A DNA stretch of 64,000 nt from Pisolithus tinctorius (taxonomy: Eukaryota; Basidiomycota; Agaricomycetes; Boletales; Pisolithaceae): contig JANFAH010000001.1 in NCBI GenBank assembly GCA_024663395.1, positions 5,270,001-5,334,000 on the forward strand. Direction: 5' to 3'. The position numbers and the translations under genes are program-made. The notes beneath the pieces are model-generated. The model had not been told where the DNA came from. It worked only from the letters and a program-made list of their open reading frames with translations, and did no database searches. Within the stretch, counting starts at the first letter, position 1; every line of letters starts with the position of its first letter. Positions 33,350-44,736 of the stretch are shown one piece after another.

Positions 33350-34828
33350 GTGTCTTTGAACCACCAAGAAGAAGGAAGTAAGAGGCCTCCATCAGCAGCC
33401 TCTTCGTTCAAACCCCCCATACCATCTCGTAAAGGAAAGGAGGTTCTCCAAGCGAGACCCCTTATTCATCACCCTTCGGTGCAAACACCAAACCCTCATA
33501 TAGGTCTTGAAGACCTGCCTGTAAGGCCCCAACTAGGGCAAGCAGCAGAATCGACCTCACCCATTAACTTTACTTCTTACCAAGAACTGAGGCCCTCGAG
33601 CCTGGACATTGAAACTCAAGTCGGGACAGCTGGACCAGCGGACCCGGCTACCTCTTCATCTACCGATATTTACCTTCCTACTACTTCAGCCAACCAAATG
33701 GCAGAAGAACTTGCCCACCAAACCTCTGGACTAAACATCCAGGATCCCTTCATCAGCCAGACTAGGGTCACCCCTGAAATGGCTGCCAAATTCTACAAGT
33801 CGCTTTTTGGCAGAGATGTGGTAAGGCCTAAAGGCCCCTCCCGAGGTTCCGAGGAGAAAGGAAAGGAACATGACTCTAAGGGAGGTGGACTGAAAGAAAT
33901 TGGCCTAAGCAAACCCTTCTCTTACAACAGAGCACACCAGGACTTCTCAGCCTGGTTAAGTAGCGTCAAACTCTACCTCGCCACCAACGACCATGTTTAC
34001 TATGAAGATCAGTCCAAGATCACGTTCACCCTGTCCTACATGGGCAGCGGTTTGGCCTGCACCTTTGCCGAGGCCTATGTCAATGAAAACACAACTGCTC
34101 TTGGAGACCTGAAGATCTTCGACAGATGGGATGAGTTTGTCACAAAACTAAAAGAAACCTTCCAAGTAGGAGATGCCAAAGCTACCGCACTGATCTACCT
34201 CTCTGCTATCTGTCAAGGGGACTGCTCCCTCAACAAGTACATCGTGGATTTCTGCAACTGCCTCAACAAAGCCCAAATTTCCACCCATGACACAACCGCC
34301 ACAGTGTTCTTCAGAAAGGGACTCAACAAGGAGGTCAACAAATGGATCCTTATGTCGGGACCCAAGCCTGATACCATAGAAGACTGGATCTGCCAAGCAA
34401 CAGTGGCACACGCAGCAATGGCCACTCTCAAGGTCTTCTCCAGAAAAGCAACGTTCCAAGACCGCTCATATCTTTGGAAACACAAACAAGGTTCGCACAG
34501 ATCAAAATCCTCTTCATCTCCAAAGCTTCCATACCGAGACCCTTACACCATGGACGTTGATCGGAAGTCAAAGGTCCGATCACAGAGCGAAGCTCCTACC
34601 TGTTATGGGTGTGGTAAGACAGGACACATGAAGTCTAAGTGTCCCTTGTCTGTGACGAACAGTAGGTCTTCCTTGGCCCAGAAATTCCGCACTCGCATCC
34701 TGGCAATGCTCGAGGAACTTGACAAGAATTCCAAAGAGGAGGAAGATTCAGAACTGACCAACAATTACTGTGGGGAGAATGATGAACCCACAGATGATGG
34801 AGGACCAAAAGGTCAACCAGATTTTTGA
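33350..34828 (+). pseudogene. Gypsy-2 gag
   Basis: About 492 codons in one open frame: a disordered N-terminus, a capsid-like region (about residues 180-370) and the CCHC knuckle CYGCGKTGHMKSKC at about residue 418. The codon matching the Gypsy-1 ATG is GTG, and the nearest upstream ATG is in another frame, so normal initiation is probably lost. It ends at the TGA shared with Gypsy-1. Confidence 0.88.
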
Positions 34829-34833
34829 AAGGC

Positions 34834-37800
34834 TCCCCTGGTGTAGCACCAGGAAGAGAGCCCATAGTATCATGAAAGATAGAGGTTAAGATAGAGACTG
34901 AGAAAGTGTATGACTATGAACAAGATATGTCAATCGCTTCTATCACTGGTTTCGCTTACCTCGTCGACCGACAAAATGCTACCATCTGAACCATCCTTGA
35001 CTCAGGCACCGAAACAAATATCATCGATCCTGCCATAGTCAAAAAGTACGACATCCCGACACGAAAAATTGCAAGGCCATGGGAGTCCAGAAGCTACAAA
35101 GGCAAGACTGGAGATTGGGTAACCCACATTGCTTCCTTCAGAGCCAAGATCTGGGGAAAGACTATGCGCATCCGTGCATATGTCCTCAAGCTTGGAAACT
35201 GGGAATCCCTCCTCCTCAGCATGCCTTGGCTCAAAGAGCACAACCCCATAATCAGCTGGACATCCAGAAAGCTGATAGGTTGGGGAGAGCTCGACCACAG
35301 CCCTGACAAGAAAAACCACGTCCACAGAACCAACTTCGCCAGGACCGTCAAGATAAACCACACCTCTATTTCCATGAAACTCGAAGCCTCACACATACAA
35401 GCAGAAGTTGATTTACCTTCGGAATACCGGGATTTCTCAGTAGTTTTCTCCGAAGAAGAAATCCCTCTTCTGCCACATCGAGGTTTCCTGGACCACAAAA
35501 TCCGCCTCAAGCCTGGCTTCCAGCTGAAGAAGGGAGCCATCTACCTGCTGTCCCTCAACAAACTTAAGGCTCTCAACGAATTCATCGACGAGAATCTCAA
35601 GTGTGGAAAGATTCACCCCTCAAAATCTTCCCAGGTAGCCCCCATGTTTTTCGTAGGAAAGAAGGACAGAAAAAGGAGACTCATCCAAGATTACCGATAC
35701 CTGAACTCTCACACAGTCATCAACTCCTACCCCCTTCCTGACATGAAAACCCTCCTGGACAAACTGGCCGGTTCCTGCTACTTCACCAAGTTCAATGTCC
35801 AGTGGGGCTCCACCAACATAAGAGTGAGGGAAGGAGATGAGTGGAAAGGGGCCTTTATTACCCCTAGAGGACTCTTTGAACCAACGGTAATGTTCTTTGG
35901 ACAGTGCAACTCACCACCAACTTTCCAAAGGTACATGGATCACATGCTCAGAGAGCTCAAGAACGAGAGGAAGGCCATCATCTTTATGGATGATGTCACC
36001 ATACATTCAAAGACCAAAGAAGGACTATGTGCAGCAGTCTGCCACTTCCTGTGGATCACCGCAAAAGAACATCTTCACCTGAAACTCAAGAAGTGCACGT
36101 TCAAAGCCAAAGAAATAGAGTTTTTGGGGTTTGTGATCCGTCAGAGTCAGTACGAACTGTTGGAGATTAAAATCGAAGCCATCAAAACCTGGCTGGCTCT
36201 GATGACCCTGAAAGAACTCCATTCCTTCCTCGGTTTCTGCAACTTCCACCAGCAGTTCATTTCCAGTTTCTCGCAGACCACCCGGCTGCTACACAACTTG
36301 TCCAAGAAAAATGCTAAATGGACCTGGGGCCCCGAACAGGCTTCGGCCTTCGAAGCCCTGAAGAAAGCCCTCTTGTCCAAGCCAGTACTTCACCTCCTGG
36401 ACCTCCAGAAGCCATTCATACTACACACCAATGCTTCGAAACTTGGCACCAGTGCTGTTCTGTCACAAGCTGATGACTCAGGAACGCTTCATCCCTGCGT
36501 GTATATGTCTCAGTCGCTTACCAGAGCTGAGCAAAACTACCAGGTCTATGACCTGGAGATGCTAGCAGTAATGCGTGCCCTTAAGCAATGGCACCCTTAC
36601 TTGCCCTCACTGCCAGAACCAACCAAGGTCTACACCGACCACCAGAATATTACCTACTACATGCAGCCTCAGAAGCTCACTGCCCGGCAGGCCTGTTGGC
36701 AAGCCACACTCCAGGAGTACCTGCTCCTGTTCATTCACATCGCAGGAACCAAAAATTCTGCTGCTGACACCCTCTCCTGCCGCTCGGACTTCAATGCCGA
36801 GCTGAGTACCATCTCTACCCTACTTCCAAAGGCCATTTGGCTTGAGGGGGGGTGAGACCCTCCATTGTTTCACTTTTCAAGATCAAACGAGCCATTCCTG
36901 AGCCCCAAAAAGCTCCAAAATTGGTCTGGAAGGTCTCCTTCAAAGAACCAAAACCTGCTGAATGCCCACTTGAGGAAACATCAAAGGTTCAGAAAGGTAA
37001 AGGACGCATCTTCCAGCTGAATGCTGACCTGTACCAGGAGGTAAAGAAAGCATCCATGTCCCTCTCGGCCCCTGAAACAACAGAAGGGTCTGACAGAGTC
37101 AGGAGGAAAGGAAGAAGGATCTTCGTGCCAGAACCAGTCCACCAAGACATCCTTCAGCAGTACCACAACACTCCTGCATTTGGACACCCTGGAGTAAAAG
37201 CAATGACAAAGAAAATGAACAAATATGTATGGTGGCCTGGAATGTACCAGTCTATCTGCAACTACTGCAGAGGATGCCCTTCCTGTCAAGCCAACAAGGT
37301 CAACATGCATCCGACAACTCCACCCATCACCCCACATGATGTAGCAAAGAACCCTTTCCCCTTCAAACAAATCTCGATGGACCTGGTCACCAACCTACCC
37401 CTGTCCGGAGGAAGATATGACTCTATCCTCACCATCATAGATCAGGGACTCACCAAAGGCACATTCTTCCTACTGACTACTAAAACAGTAGACAGTGTTC
37501 GCATTGCGGACCTGTACCATGCCTATGTCTACCCTCACTGGGGTGTCCTGGAGGCTGTTATCTTGGATCGAGGCCCACAGTTCATCTCCGCCTTCACAAG
37601 AGACCTCTACTGGTCCCTCGGGATCGAACTGAAAGCTTCCACCACCTACCATCCGCAAATGAATGGAGAAGCAGAACGTGTTAACCAGGAGGTCAGCACC
37701 TACCTCCACATGTATGCAGACACTGACCCTCACAACTGGCACGCCAAACTCCCGGATGCCCAGATGGTGCACAATTCGCATGTACACTCGTCTCACAACC

Positions 37801-38450
37801 AAATGCCATACTCGCTCATGTACAGTTTCGATCCTGTGCTGTATCCCATGGGACAACCCCTGCTGGAGTCACTGGCAGGAGATCGACTCGAGCAGTTGGC
37901 CACCAATAGGGACACCGCAATAATCATGCATAAGGAAGCCCAGGAGTTAATGAAGCAGCAATCAAAAGGAACCTATACGGAGTTCTCCATAGGAGATAAG
38001 GTTTGGTTGGACACTTCTGACCTAAAAAGGGATGTCCCATTGAAGAAGCTTGCGCCCTGATGCCACGGCCTGTTTGTAATTTCCGAATGGATCAGCCCAG
38101 TGGCATGCAAGCTGCAGCTACCCCCTAGCTGGTGGATACACCCTGTGTTCCATGCATCCAAGCTTACCCCTTTTGTTGAAATGCATGAATATGGCCCGGC
38201 TCAACCCCCACCTCCACCAGAACTGGTAGGAGATGAGAACGAATGGGAAGTCAAGGCTATACTTAAGCACAAATGTGCGCGCAAGGTCAAGTCATCATCA
38301 AAAGAGCCTGGTGTAACCCTGCAGCAAAAATACCTCTATCTCGTCAAATGGCTTGGTTACCCGCATTCCCAGAACAGTTGGGAAAGCAAGGACAACCTTA
38401 TAAATGCTCCAGAGGTTCTTGGGGAGTACAAGTGCATCAACAACCTCTGA
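34834..38450 (+). pseudogene. Gypsy-2 pol
   Basis: Domain order is as in Gypsy-1. Protease DSG is near 34,996. RT motif A reads KFNV (35,794) and the FMDD box is near 35,982. RNase H reads HTNAS where Gypsy-1 has HTDAS. Integrase zinc finger spans about 37,180-37,290 and the core with LDRGPQF and GEAE about 37,370-37,700. Chromodomain about 38,240-38,430. TGA codons at 34,873, 34,987 and 38,058 are shared with Gypsy-1. A run of seven Gs at about 36,846, eight in Gypsy-1, shifts the frame between RNase H and integrase. Confidence 0.88.
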
Positions 38451-39300
38451 ACTGCTATGTCCTACACCCCCAACACTGAAAACCCTGGCTCTGACTACTT
38501 TGACAATGACTTCCATGCTGACATCGACGAACCATATGACCCATCTTGCCCCTACTTCGATCACTATGCCAGCACCCCACCACACCTTTCAGAACCACCA
38601 GTACACCCCCACAGAGCGTTACGCTCCCCATCCCCTGTGGTATCCTCCCACTCTGCATGCGATGGTGCCTACCAACCCCTTCACAACTCTGTCACCTCCA
38701 CCACATGCCCATACCCATACCCAGTCATCCACTCAGTCCCCTCTTCACAGAGAGCCCATAAGGACGCCTGCAAGGGAAAGTCCAAGGCTCACTTGGGGAC
38801 ACCTGAGCCTCACTATGATGCCTCTTTCAGATCATGCAACACCCCTCCCCTCTCCCAAGCTGGTTACAGATCCCCCTCCCCAGTCTCTCGCCCTGGTGCA
38901 TCCGCTCCAGCGCCATCCATCACACCAGCCAACCTCTCAGCCCCTGCAGCAGCACCTGCAGCCCCCACCACAAGTACCAGCAAGCTGGCTCCCGAGGCAA
39001 GCCCCTTCCTCGGTTATGTGCAGCTGCTTAATGACTTCGAGCACTGGGAATCACATGGCTGGAGAGCAAGAGAACACCACGAACATCTACGGGTGTTGTC
39101 TACAATCTTCAGAAGCTCAGAAGTGATCGGCAAGCGCATGTACAACCAGATCGGAACCACGGAAGGAAGCTTTGAGGCCCATACCTATGAAGCCATCGAC
39201 CACACCAGCTCTTCTGTCCTCCAAGAAGCCCTCAAAACCCAGGAGGCCATCGTCAAGATTGTCCACGAAGACTACAGCCCCTCACTCATATCATCCTTCC

Positions 39301-39814
39301 TGTCATAGTCATGCCTCGACCCCGGCCGGACTCGGCCTCGCACTCACTCAGTCCGGCTTCGGCCTCGCCTGTCCCGCATCTCCAGTTGGTCTAGCGCGGT
39401 GGACACTGCTTTGCAGTGTCTGTCATTTCAGTTAAGTCCTGTCCCTGGTCTACCTGTCCCGGTCTCCGTTACCTTAGTCATGCATTACTAATACTTGCCT
39501 TACCAATCATCTTAGCAATCTTTGCGAGACCGGCATTACCGGTCTCCGTACTATAGTTACTTCTGGTATATAAACTCGTAGTTACTCGGCCTGTACTCCT
39601 TAGTCTGAAATCAACTAAGTCACCTCTGATAACTCCGTCTCGGCCTCGGACTCGGACTGAGACCCACGCAAGGGAATAGCGCTGTACCTTCAGTCGCTAA
39701 GTCCAACCAGTCCAACCATCTGTGTCTTCGACTCCCCTCTTGTTCCCGACCTCTCGGCCTCGCGCCCGCTTCGGTCTCCGGTCCGGCCTCAACCCGGACA
39801 CCCCGTACTTGACA
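39301..39814 (+). mobile_element. Solo LTR in Gypsy-2 ORF3
   Basis: 514 bases, TGTCATAG...TTGACA, flanked by CTTCC (39,296-39,300 and 39,815-39,819). It is GC-rich with repeated cggcctcg words and a TATA-like ggtatataaac near 39,565. Absent from Gypsy-1 ORF3. Confidence 0.88.
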
Positions 39815-40011
39815 CTTCCATTCCTTTCTCAACAAACTCCCCATCGATGTCATGGTCCGTGGGCTCCTCCCTCCGGCGAGTCAAACAGCACCTGGAAGAT
39901 CGAGCCTACCTTCGGACCCTGACCAAAAGGAAGCATGGAAGGTTGAGGACAAAGAAGCTGGTTGTGGAGGAACATCACAACATGGAGAAGGAGGAACTCA
40001 AGAGGCTGACA

Positions 40012-40845
40012 CCTACAGTGCGGAGACAACAGGCCAGAAAACGTACACCACTACATTTACCAGTGCCCAAGATATGACAGAGAACATCATATACTTCACA
40101 ACGCGCTAGGAAGAGATGCCAACTCGTTGATGTTCCTGCTCTCGAACAAGAAAGCCCAAACCCATCTATTCAAATACATAATGGCCACGAAATGATTACA
40201 ACACACACACGGTGGGAACCCCAGACTAAACTTGAATGAATGATAACGCACCCTACAGGGAATTATGACAAATCGGAGCCAAAGACCGCCAGAAAGGAGG
40301 TGCACTGTAACGAAACGCTCCCACCAGTAGAGCCTTGTGCTCCACTCTAAGCTACGGGAGTAGCCCCAGCATGCACGTACCATATACCCGAACCACATGC
40401 CCACACACATACCCGCCCCCTCACAACATACATCATCCAGCTTAATGCTGAATAAACACACCTGTGTCCCCTAGATCACCTACCCTTGCCCACAAGTAAT
40501 GACCCAGCGCATCAGACACTCAATCACGCACAACGGGACATAGAAGGACACATTCACATTTGATATCAGCTAGCCTAAATGGCAGCCGGGTCAGCATAGA
40601 TAGATTAAAGCGGGCTAGCAGAAGTCTTAAGCCGATCCCACTACAAGGCGGTGTGTCTAAAACGGCCAGCGGGAACAGCGGACTGTTGGGGAGCCAAAAC
40701 TCTGCCACCAGGGCATTCACACGCTTGTGGGGTTCAGGCGGGCCACAGGGGGCCCTAGTTAGTACGCTTTACATTAGAATAGTGCAACATAGGGCAAACC
40801 AGCCCTCACGCACTTTAAATGAGATTAAAAAAAAAAAAAAAAAAA
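40012..40845 (+). mobile_element. 5'-truncated LINE copy with poly(A)
   Basis: The insert is flanked by the 12-base duplication aagaggctgaca (40,000-40,011 and 40,846-40,857) and ends in a run of about 20 A. Its first 130 bases read as a LINE ORF2 C-terminus (HHYIYQCPRY, then ALGRDANSLMFLLSNKKAQ); the rest is 3' UTR. It belongs to a different LINE family from the large one. Confidence 0.88.
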
Positions 40846-41300
40846 AAGAGGCTGACAGAGATGTTGAACTGAGGTGTCACGATTGCTGGGAGAAGATTAT
40901 ACCAGGCCAAGGTCGAGAGCACTTCCAAGCCATCGCAGACGCCCTTGCGTCTGTCCCCTTCAATGGTACCCTGCATGACTGGCTCGACCTTTTCACTCAG
41001 GCCCGAGGAGATTCCGCTGGAAGGGCCCTCTTCTACGCTTTTCAGACAACAAGAGCTCTTCCAGCTACTCCCTTCATCCCAGTTCCTATCTCCACCCTCA
41101 GCAAGAGAGAACTTGGTGGGCTCATTCCCATCGATTGGCAGCATCCCCTTCATCAATTCACCTGCTACCAATGTTCATGCCTTGGACATTGGTCATCTAA
41201 CTGCCCAACTTGCGGTAGCAACTAACTCTGAAATCTGCTCTTGGGTAGCTCAAGGCCTCTACCCACCTTCGGAGGACCTCAGGCCTTGAGGGGGGGGTGA

Positions 41301-42018
41301 TGTTATGCTGCACTCACATTGTTCCCTCTTACAGACTCTCTTGCATAACCACTCTGCTGCTCATGCACTGCTCTGCCTCTAGAGGTGTTCTGCTACTCCA
41401 CAAGTCGCTGTCTACACAGTCAGACTTGCATTCTGTACATTTCCCCTTTCTGTTTCCTTTTATGGTAGACCCCTGTCTACCCCGCATTATACTATAGCTG
41501 GACGTCACGTCCATTCCCCTTCCTTCCATGATCTGCTGGTGGCCCTGATCCACACAGTCACATGACATGCTCACCCCAGTTACCCTGGTGTGTGCATTTA
41601 ACCCTACATATGTCATATACACAGTTAGTCCCTCTTCCCCTCGTTTACCCCATTTATCCTTGCACCCACAGATGCAGTTATACATGTTGTCCTGCTGCGC
41701 AGTGACTCACTATGACTTGTCTTGCCTTAACAAGGATGCAGGTGAACGTTCAAATGCTTTTGAATGTTTGTTCTGCAGGTACTTTACATACATATATAAA
41801 CCCGCATGTATCATACCAGCTCCTCATTTGAAATCTACTTTGCAACCACCCTTAGCTCTGCTCACTGTACCCACGAGGACTCAACAGTACGACTTTGGTT
41901 GGCCAAGACTAGTGTTCCGCCGCTAGTGAAGTTAAATTATGCATCACTTCTCACACAGTCACGTGCTTGTGCTACATCGCACTCAATTCGTGATGCGATA
42001 TGAGTCATCAGCATAACA
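41301..42018 (+). repeat. Gypsy-2 3' LTR
   Basis: 718 bases, TG...CA, followed by CCTCC at 42,019-42,023. Confidence 0.93.
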
Positions 42019-42023
42019 CCTCC

Positions 42024-42409
42024 CCCCCACTCCTAGTCCCAGAGGGGGTGCCATGACCTCAGCTGCTGGTCCCACCCCCAATGAAGGTACTAGGAATCTG
42101 GGCAGATCCTCAGTAAGTGGCTGCATATTTGCCACCTCCCCACCATCCCATAGTGAGACACCTTGCTACATGACTCCTGAAGTCACACCTATACAGGCAC
42201 TTCCTGCTGCAGGACAGAACCAGTCCCAGCCAAGTGGAGGTCACAATTGGACCATCGTACCACCCACCCAGAGGCCATCAGGTCATCACAGACACTCCCC
42301 TCCCTGCACACAGAGTGCTTGACTATGCAATAACACCCCTGCCCCCCTACCACTACTACATAACCCTGGAAAATGTATATGCTCCAGTATCAAAATTGCC
42401 TCACTAAAT
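42024..42409 (+). other. LINE sequence upstream of endonuclease
   Basis: Continues the LINE after Gypsy-2. A short open frame (42,053-42,322) is Pro/Thr-rich and unassigned; ORF2 probably begins in this stretch. No other feature seen. Confidence 0.4.
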
Positions 42410-43126
42410 ATGAAGGGCCATTTCCATGACAGCAACAACAAATGGTTCCATATAAACCAACAAATGAGAGATGACCATCTAGCAATCCTGGCCTTACAGG
42501 AAACCCACCTAAGTCTGATGCAAACCACCTCACTGAATGAAATCTTCACTGATACACTTTTCATAGTTGCCAGCATAGACCCTGATCACCCATCAGCGAG
42601 AGGTGTTGCTTTTGTGCTCAACAAACATCTTGTGAAGACAAATGACATCAATGTCCACAAGATAATACCCAGTAGAGCAATTCTAATAATGATGCACTGG
42701 TACCAACAAGAAAAGCTTAACCTGCTAAATGTGTATGCCCCTAATGACCCATCTGAAAACCAGAAGTTCTGGGAAATGATCCATGATAACCTCATCAACC
42801 TACCCCAACCAGATGTCCTACTAGGCGATTTCAACGTTGTAGAAGACTCTATCGACAGAGTACCAGCCCACCAGGACCATGCAAATGTGGTAAATGCCCT
42901 CAGAGCACTAAAATCCCACCTTAACCTACAAGACAGCTGGCACCAAATGAACCCCTCCAACCTATCATTCACCTTTGCCCAGTCCACCAGACAGGGTGGA
43001 CACATGTCATGCATCAACCAAATTTACACCCTCAAAAACATGATCCCCTTCTGTAAGGACTGGTTGATAGACCCCCCTGCTATACACACAGACCATCACA
43101 TGGTGTCAGTACACCTATCCAAATGA
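42379..43126 (+). pseudogene. LINE ORF2: AP-type endonuclease
   Basis: Endonuclease landmarks appear in order: IASLNMKGH, LQETHLS, NVYAPND, LLGDFNVV and HTDHHMVSVHL. This domain nicks target DNA to prime reverse transcription. It ends at a TGA (43,124) after which the frame continues with further TGA codons at 43,217 and 43,337. Confidence 0.85.
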
Positions 43127-44733
43127 AGTCTACCATTTATAGGTAAGGGCCAATGGACCCTCCACCCGAGCCTCCTGAGAGACAAAGAGGTCCATATGCA
43201 AATCGAAGAAGAAGCATGAAAACTATCCAATGAACTCAAGTCCTGCACCCCACAAAACTGTTCCACCACTAAAAACCCACAAACACTTTTTAAGTCATTT
43301 AAAGATATGGCTGTATGCATACTGCATAACTGCATGTGAACCATTATGCCAGCTTTATCAAAAAAGATAAGTGACCTACAAGAAAAACTTCACATGATCT
43401 TGAATGATCAATCCCTTGGTGACAATGCCAAACTCCAGGTGAGCTGTGAACTCCAAGAAGACATCGCACACCTTAGGCAAATGCGACATGCAAATATACA
43501 AGACCACTTGTCTCTCAGAGTACACCTAGAATGTGAATCCCCCACAAGTAAACTATGGGCAAAATCTGGAAAGGATAGCAAACCCAAAGACATCATAATT
43601 GAACTATGTGACCCATCATCCCCACCCAAAGACCCATGCTATTGCTCAAGGTCCAACAGTATGGCCTCAATAGCAAAGTCCTTCTACAATGACTTACAAA
43701 AAGCAGACCTCTGCCCCCCAAGTGAATGCTTGTCAGTGATAGATGAAGTCCTTTCGAACATCGATGTCAGACTCCCTGAGACAGAGTGTGAAGCCCTAGA
43801 CAAAAGCATCTCACAGGCCGAAATTGAGATAACTCTATGAAATCTACTGTGTGGGAAAGCAGCAGGCTTAGATGGACTACCTTATGAATTCTGGAAATGG
43901 CTAGCTGCCCTACCCCCTCCAGATGATGATGAAGCCTCAGAAAAAGGAACAACCAAGCCCTTTTGTCTTTCAACATGCCTGGTCAAAGTTTTCAATGATA
44001 TCCAACACCATGGGATTGACCCAACTACAAATTTTTCTGAAGGATGGATCTGCCCTCTCTATAAGAAAAAAGACAGATGAGAAATAACAAACTATAGACC
44101 AATAACCCTGTTAAATTCAGATTACAAATTATTTACTAAAATACTTGCAATAAGGCTCGCACATGTGGCCCCTCTGATAATCCATGAGAACCAGGCTGTA
44201 GCATTACAGACCAGATATGCCTCACTCAATTTATACTACACTATGCTGAAGCTACTGAGGAGAATGGCACTATAGTCACCTTGGACCAAGAAAAAGCTTA
44301 TGACAAAATCATGCATGACTACTTATGGAAAGTACTAGACAAATTCAGCCTTCCACCCTCCTTTATTAATACAGTGAAATCACTCTACAAGTTGGCAGAT
44401 ACAATAGTAATGATCAACAGTGAAGCCAGCTCAAGCTTCCAAGTATCCAGGGGAGTTAGACAAGGTGACCCCCTATCCTGCCTCTTGTTTGATATCGCAA
44501 TAGAGCTGCTAGCTGAAATGATTAAGAGGTCCCCTCTTTCTGGCTTCAAACCCACAAGCAACATCTATCACTCGGTAGTCTCGATGTTTGCAGATGACAC
44601 CACAGTCTACCTAGCAGCTAACGATGATATAGGAATACTCAATACCATTCTATCCACATGGTGTTGCACTTCAGGAGCCAAGTTCAACATAGACAAAACA
44701 GAAATAATCCCAATCAGTACTCTGGAATACTGA
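43127..44733 (+). pseudogene. LINE ORF2: reverse transcriptase
   Basis: RT blocks are AAGLDGLPYEFWKW, YRPITLLNSDYKLF, LDQEKAYDKI, GVRQGDPLSCLLFDIAIE and the catalytic FADD (near 44,590). TGA codons fall at 43,838, 44,078 and 44,731. A frameshift lies near 44,210, between the HENQA block and the DQICLTQF block. Confidence 0.85.
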
Positions 44734-44736
44734 CAA

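Larger units (their letters stand above)
38457..41225 (+). pseudogene. Gypsy-2 ORF3, split by two insertions
   Basis: Collinear with Gypsy-1 ORF3; the start is six bases after the pol stop. The pieces 38,457-39,300, 39,820-40,011 and 40,858-41,225 stay in one frame because each insert plus duplication is a multiple of three (519 and 846 bases). That gives 467 codons without an internal stop, ending with the knuckle CYQCSCLGHWSSNC. Except for the insertions this is the better-preserved ORF3. Confidence 0.75.
32450..42018 (+). mobile_element. Gypsy-2: Ty3/gypsy chromovirus
   Basis: LTRs at 32,450-33,166 and 41,301-42,018 start TGTTATG, end ATAACA and are flanked by CCTCC. It has the same gene order as Gypsy-1, with gag uninterrupted. 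Two later insertions split ORF3. Inactivating changes include GTG for the gag start, a lost G at about 36,845, TGA codons in pol, and Asn for catalytic Asp in RT and RNase H. Confidence 0.93.
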
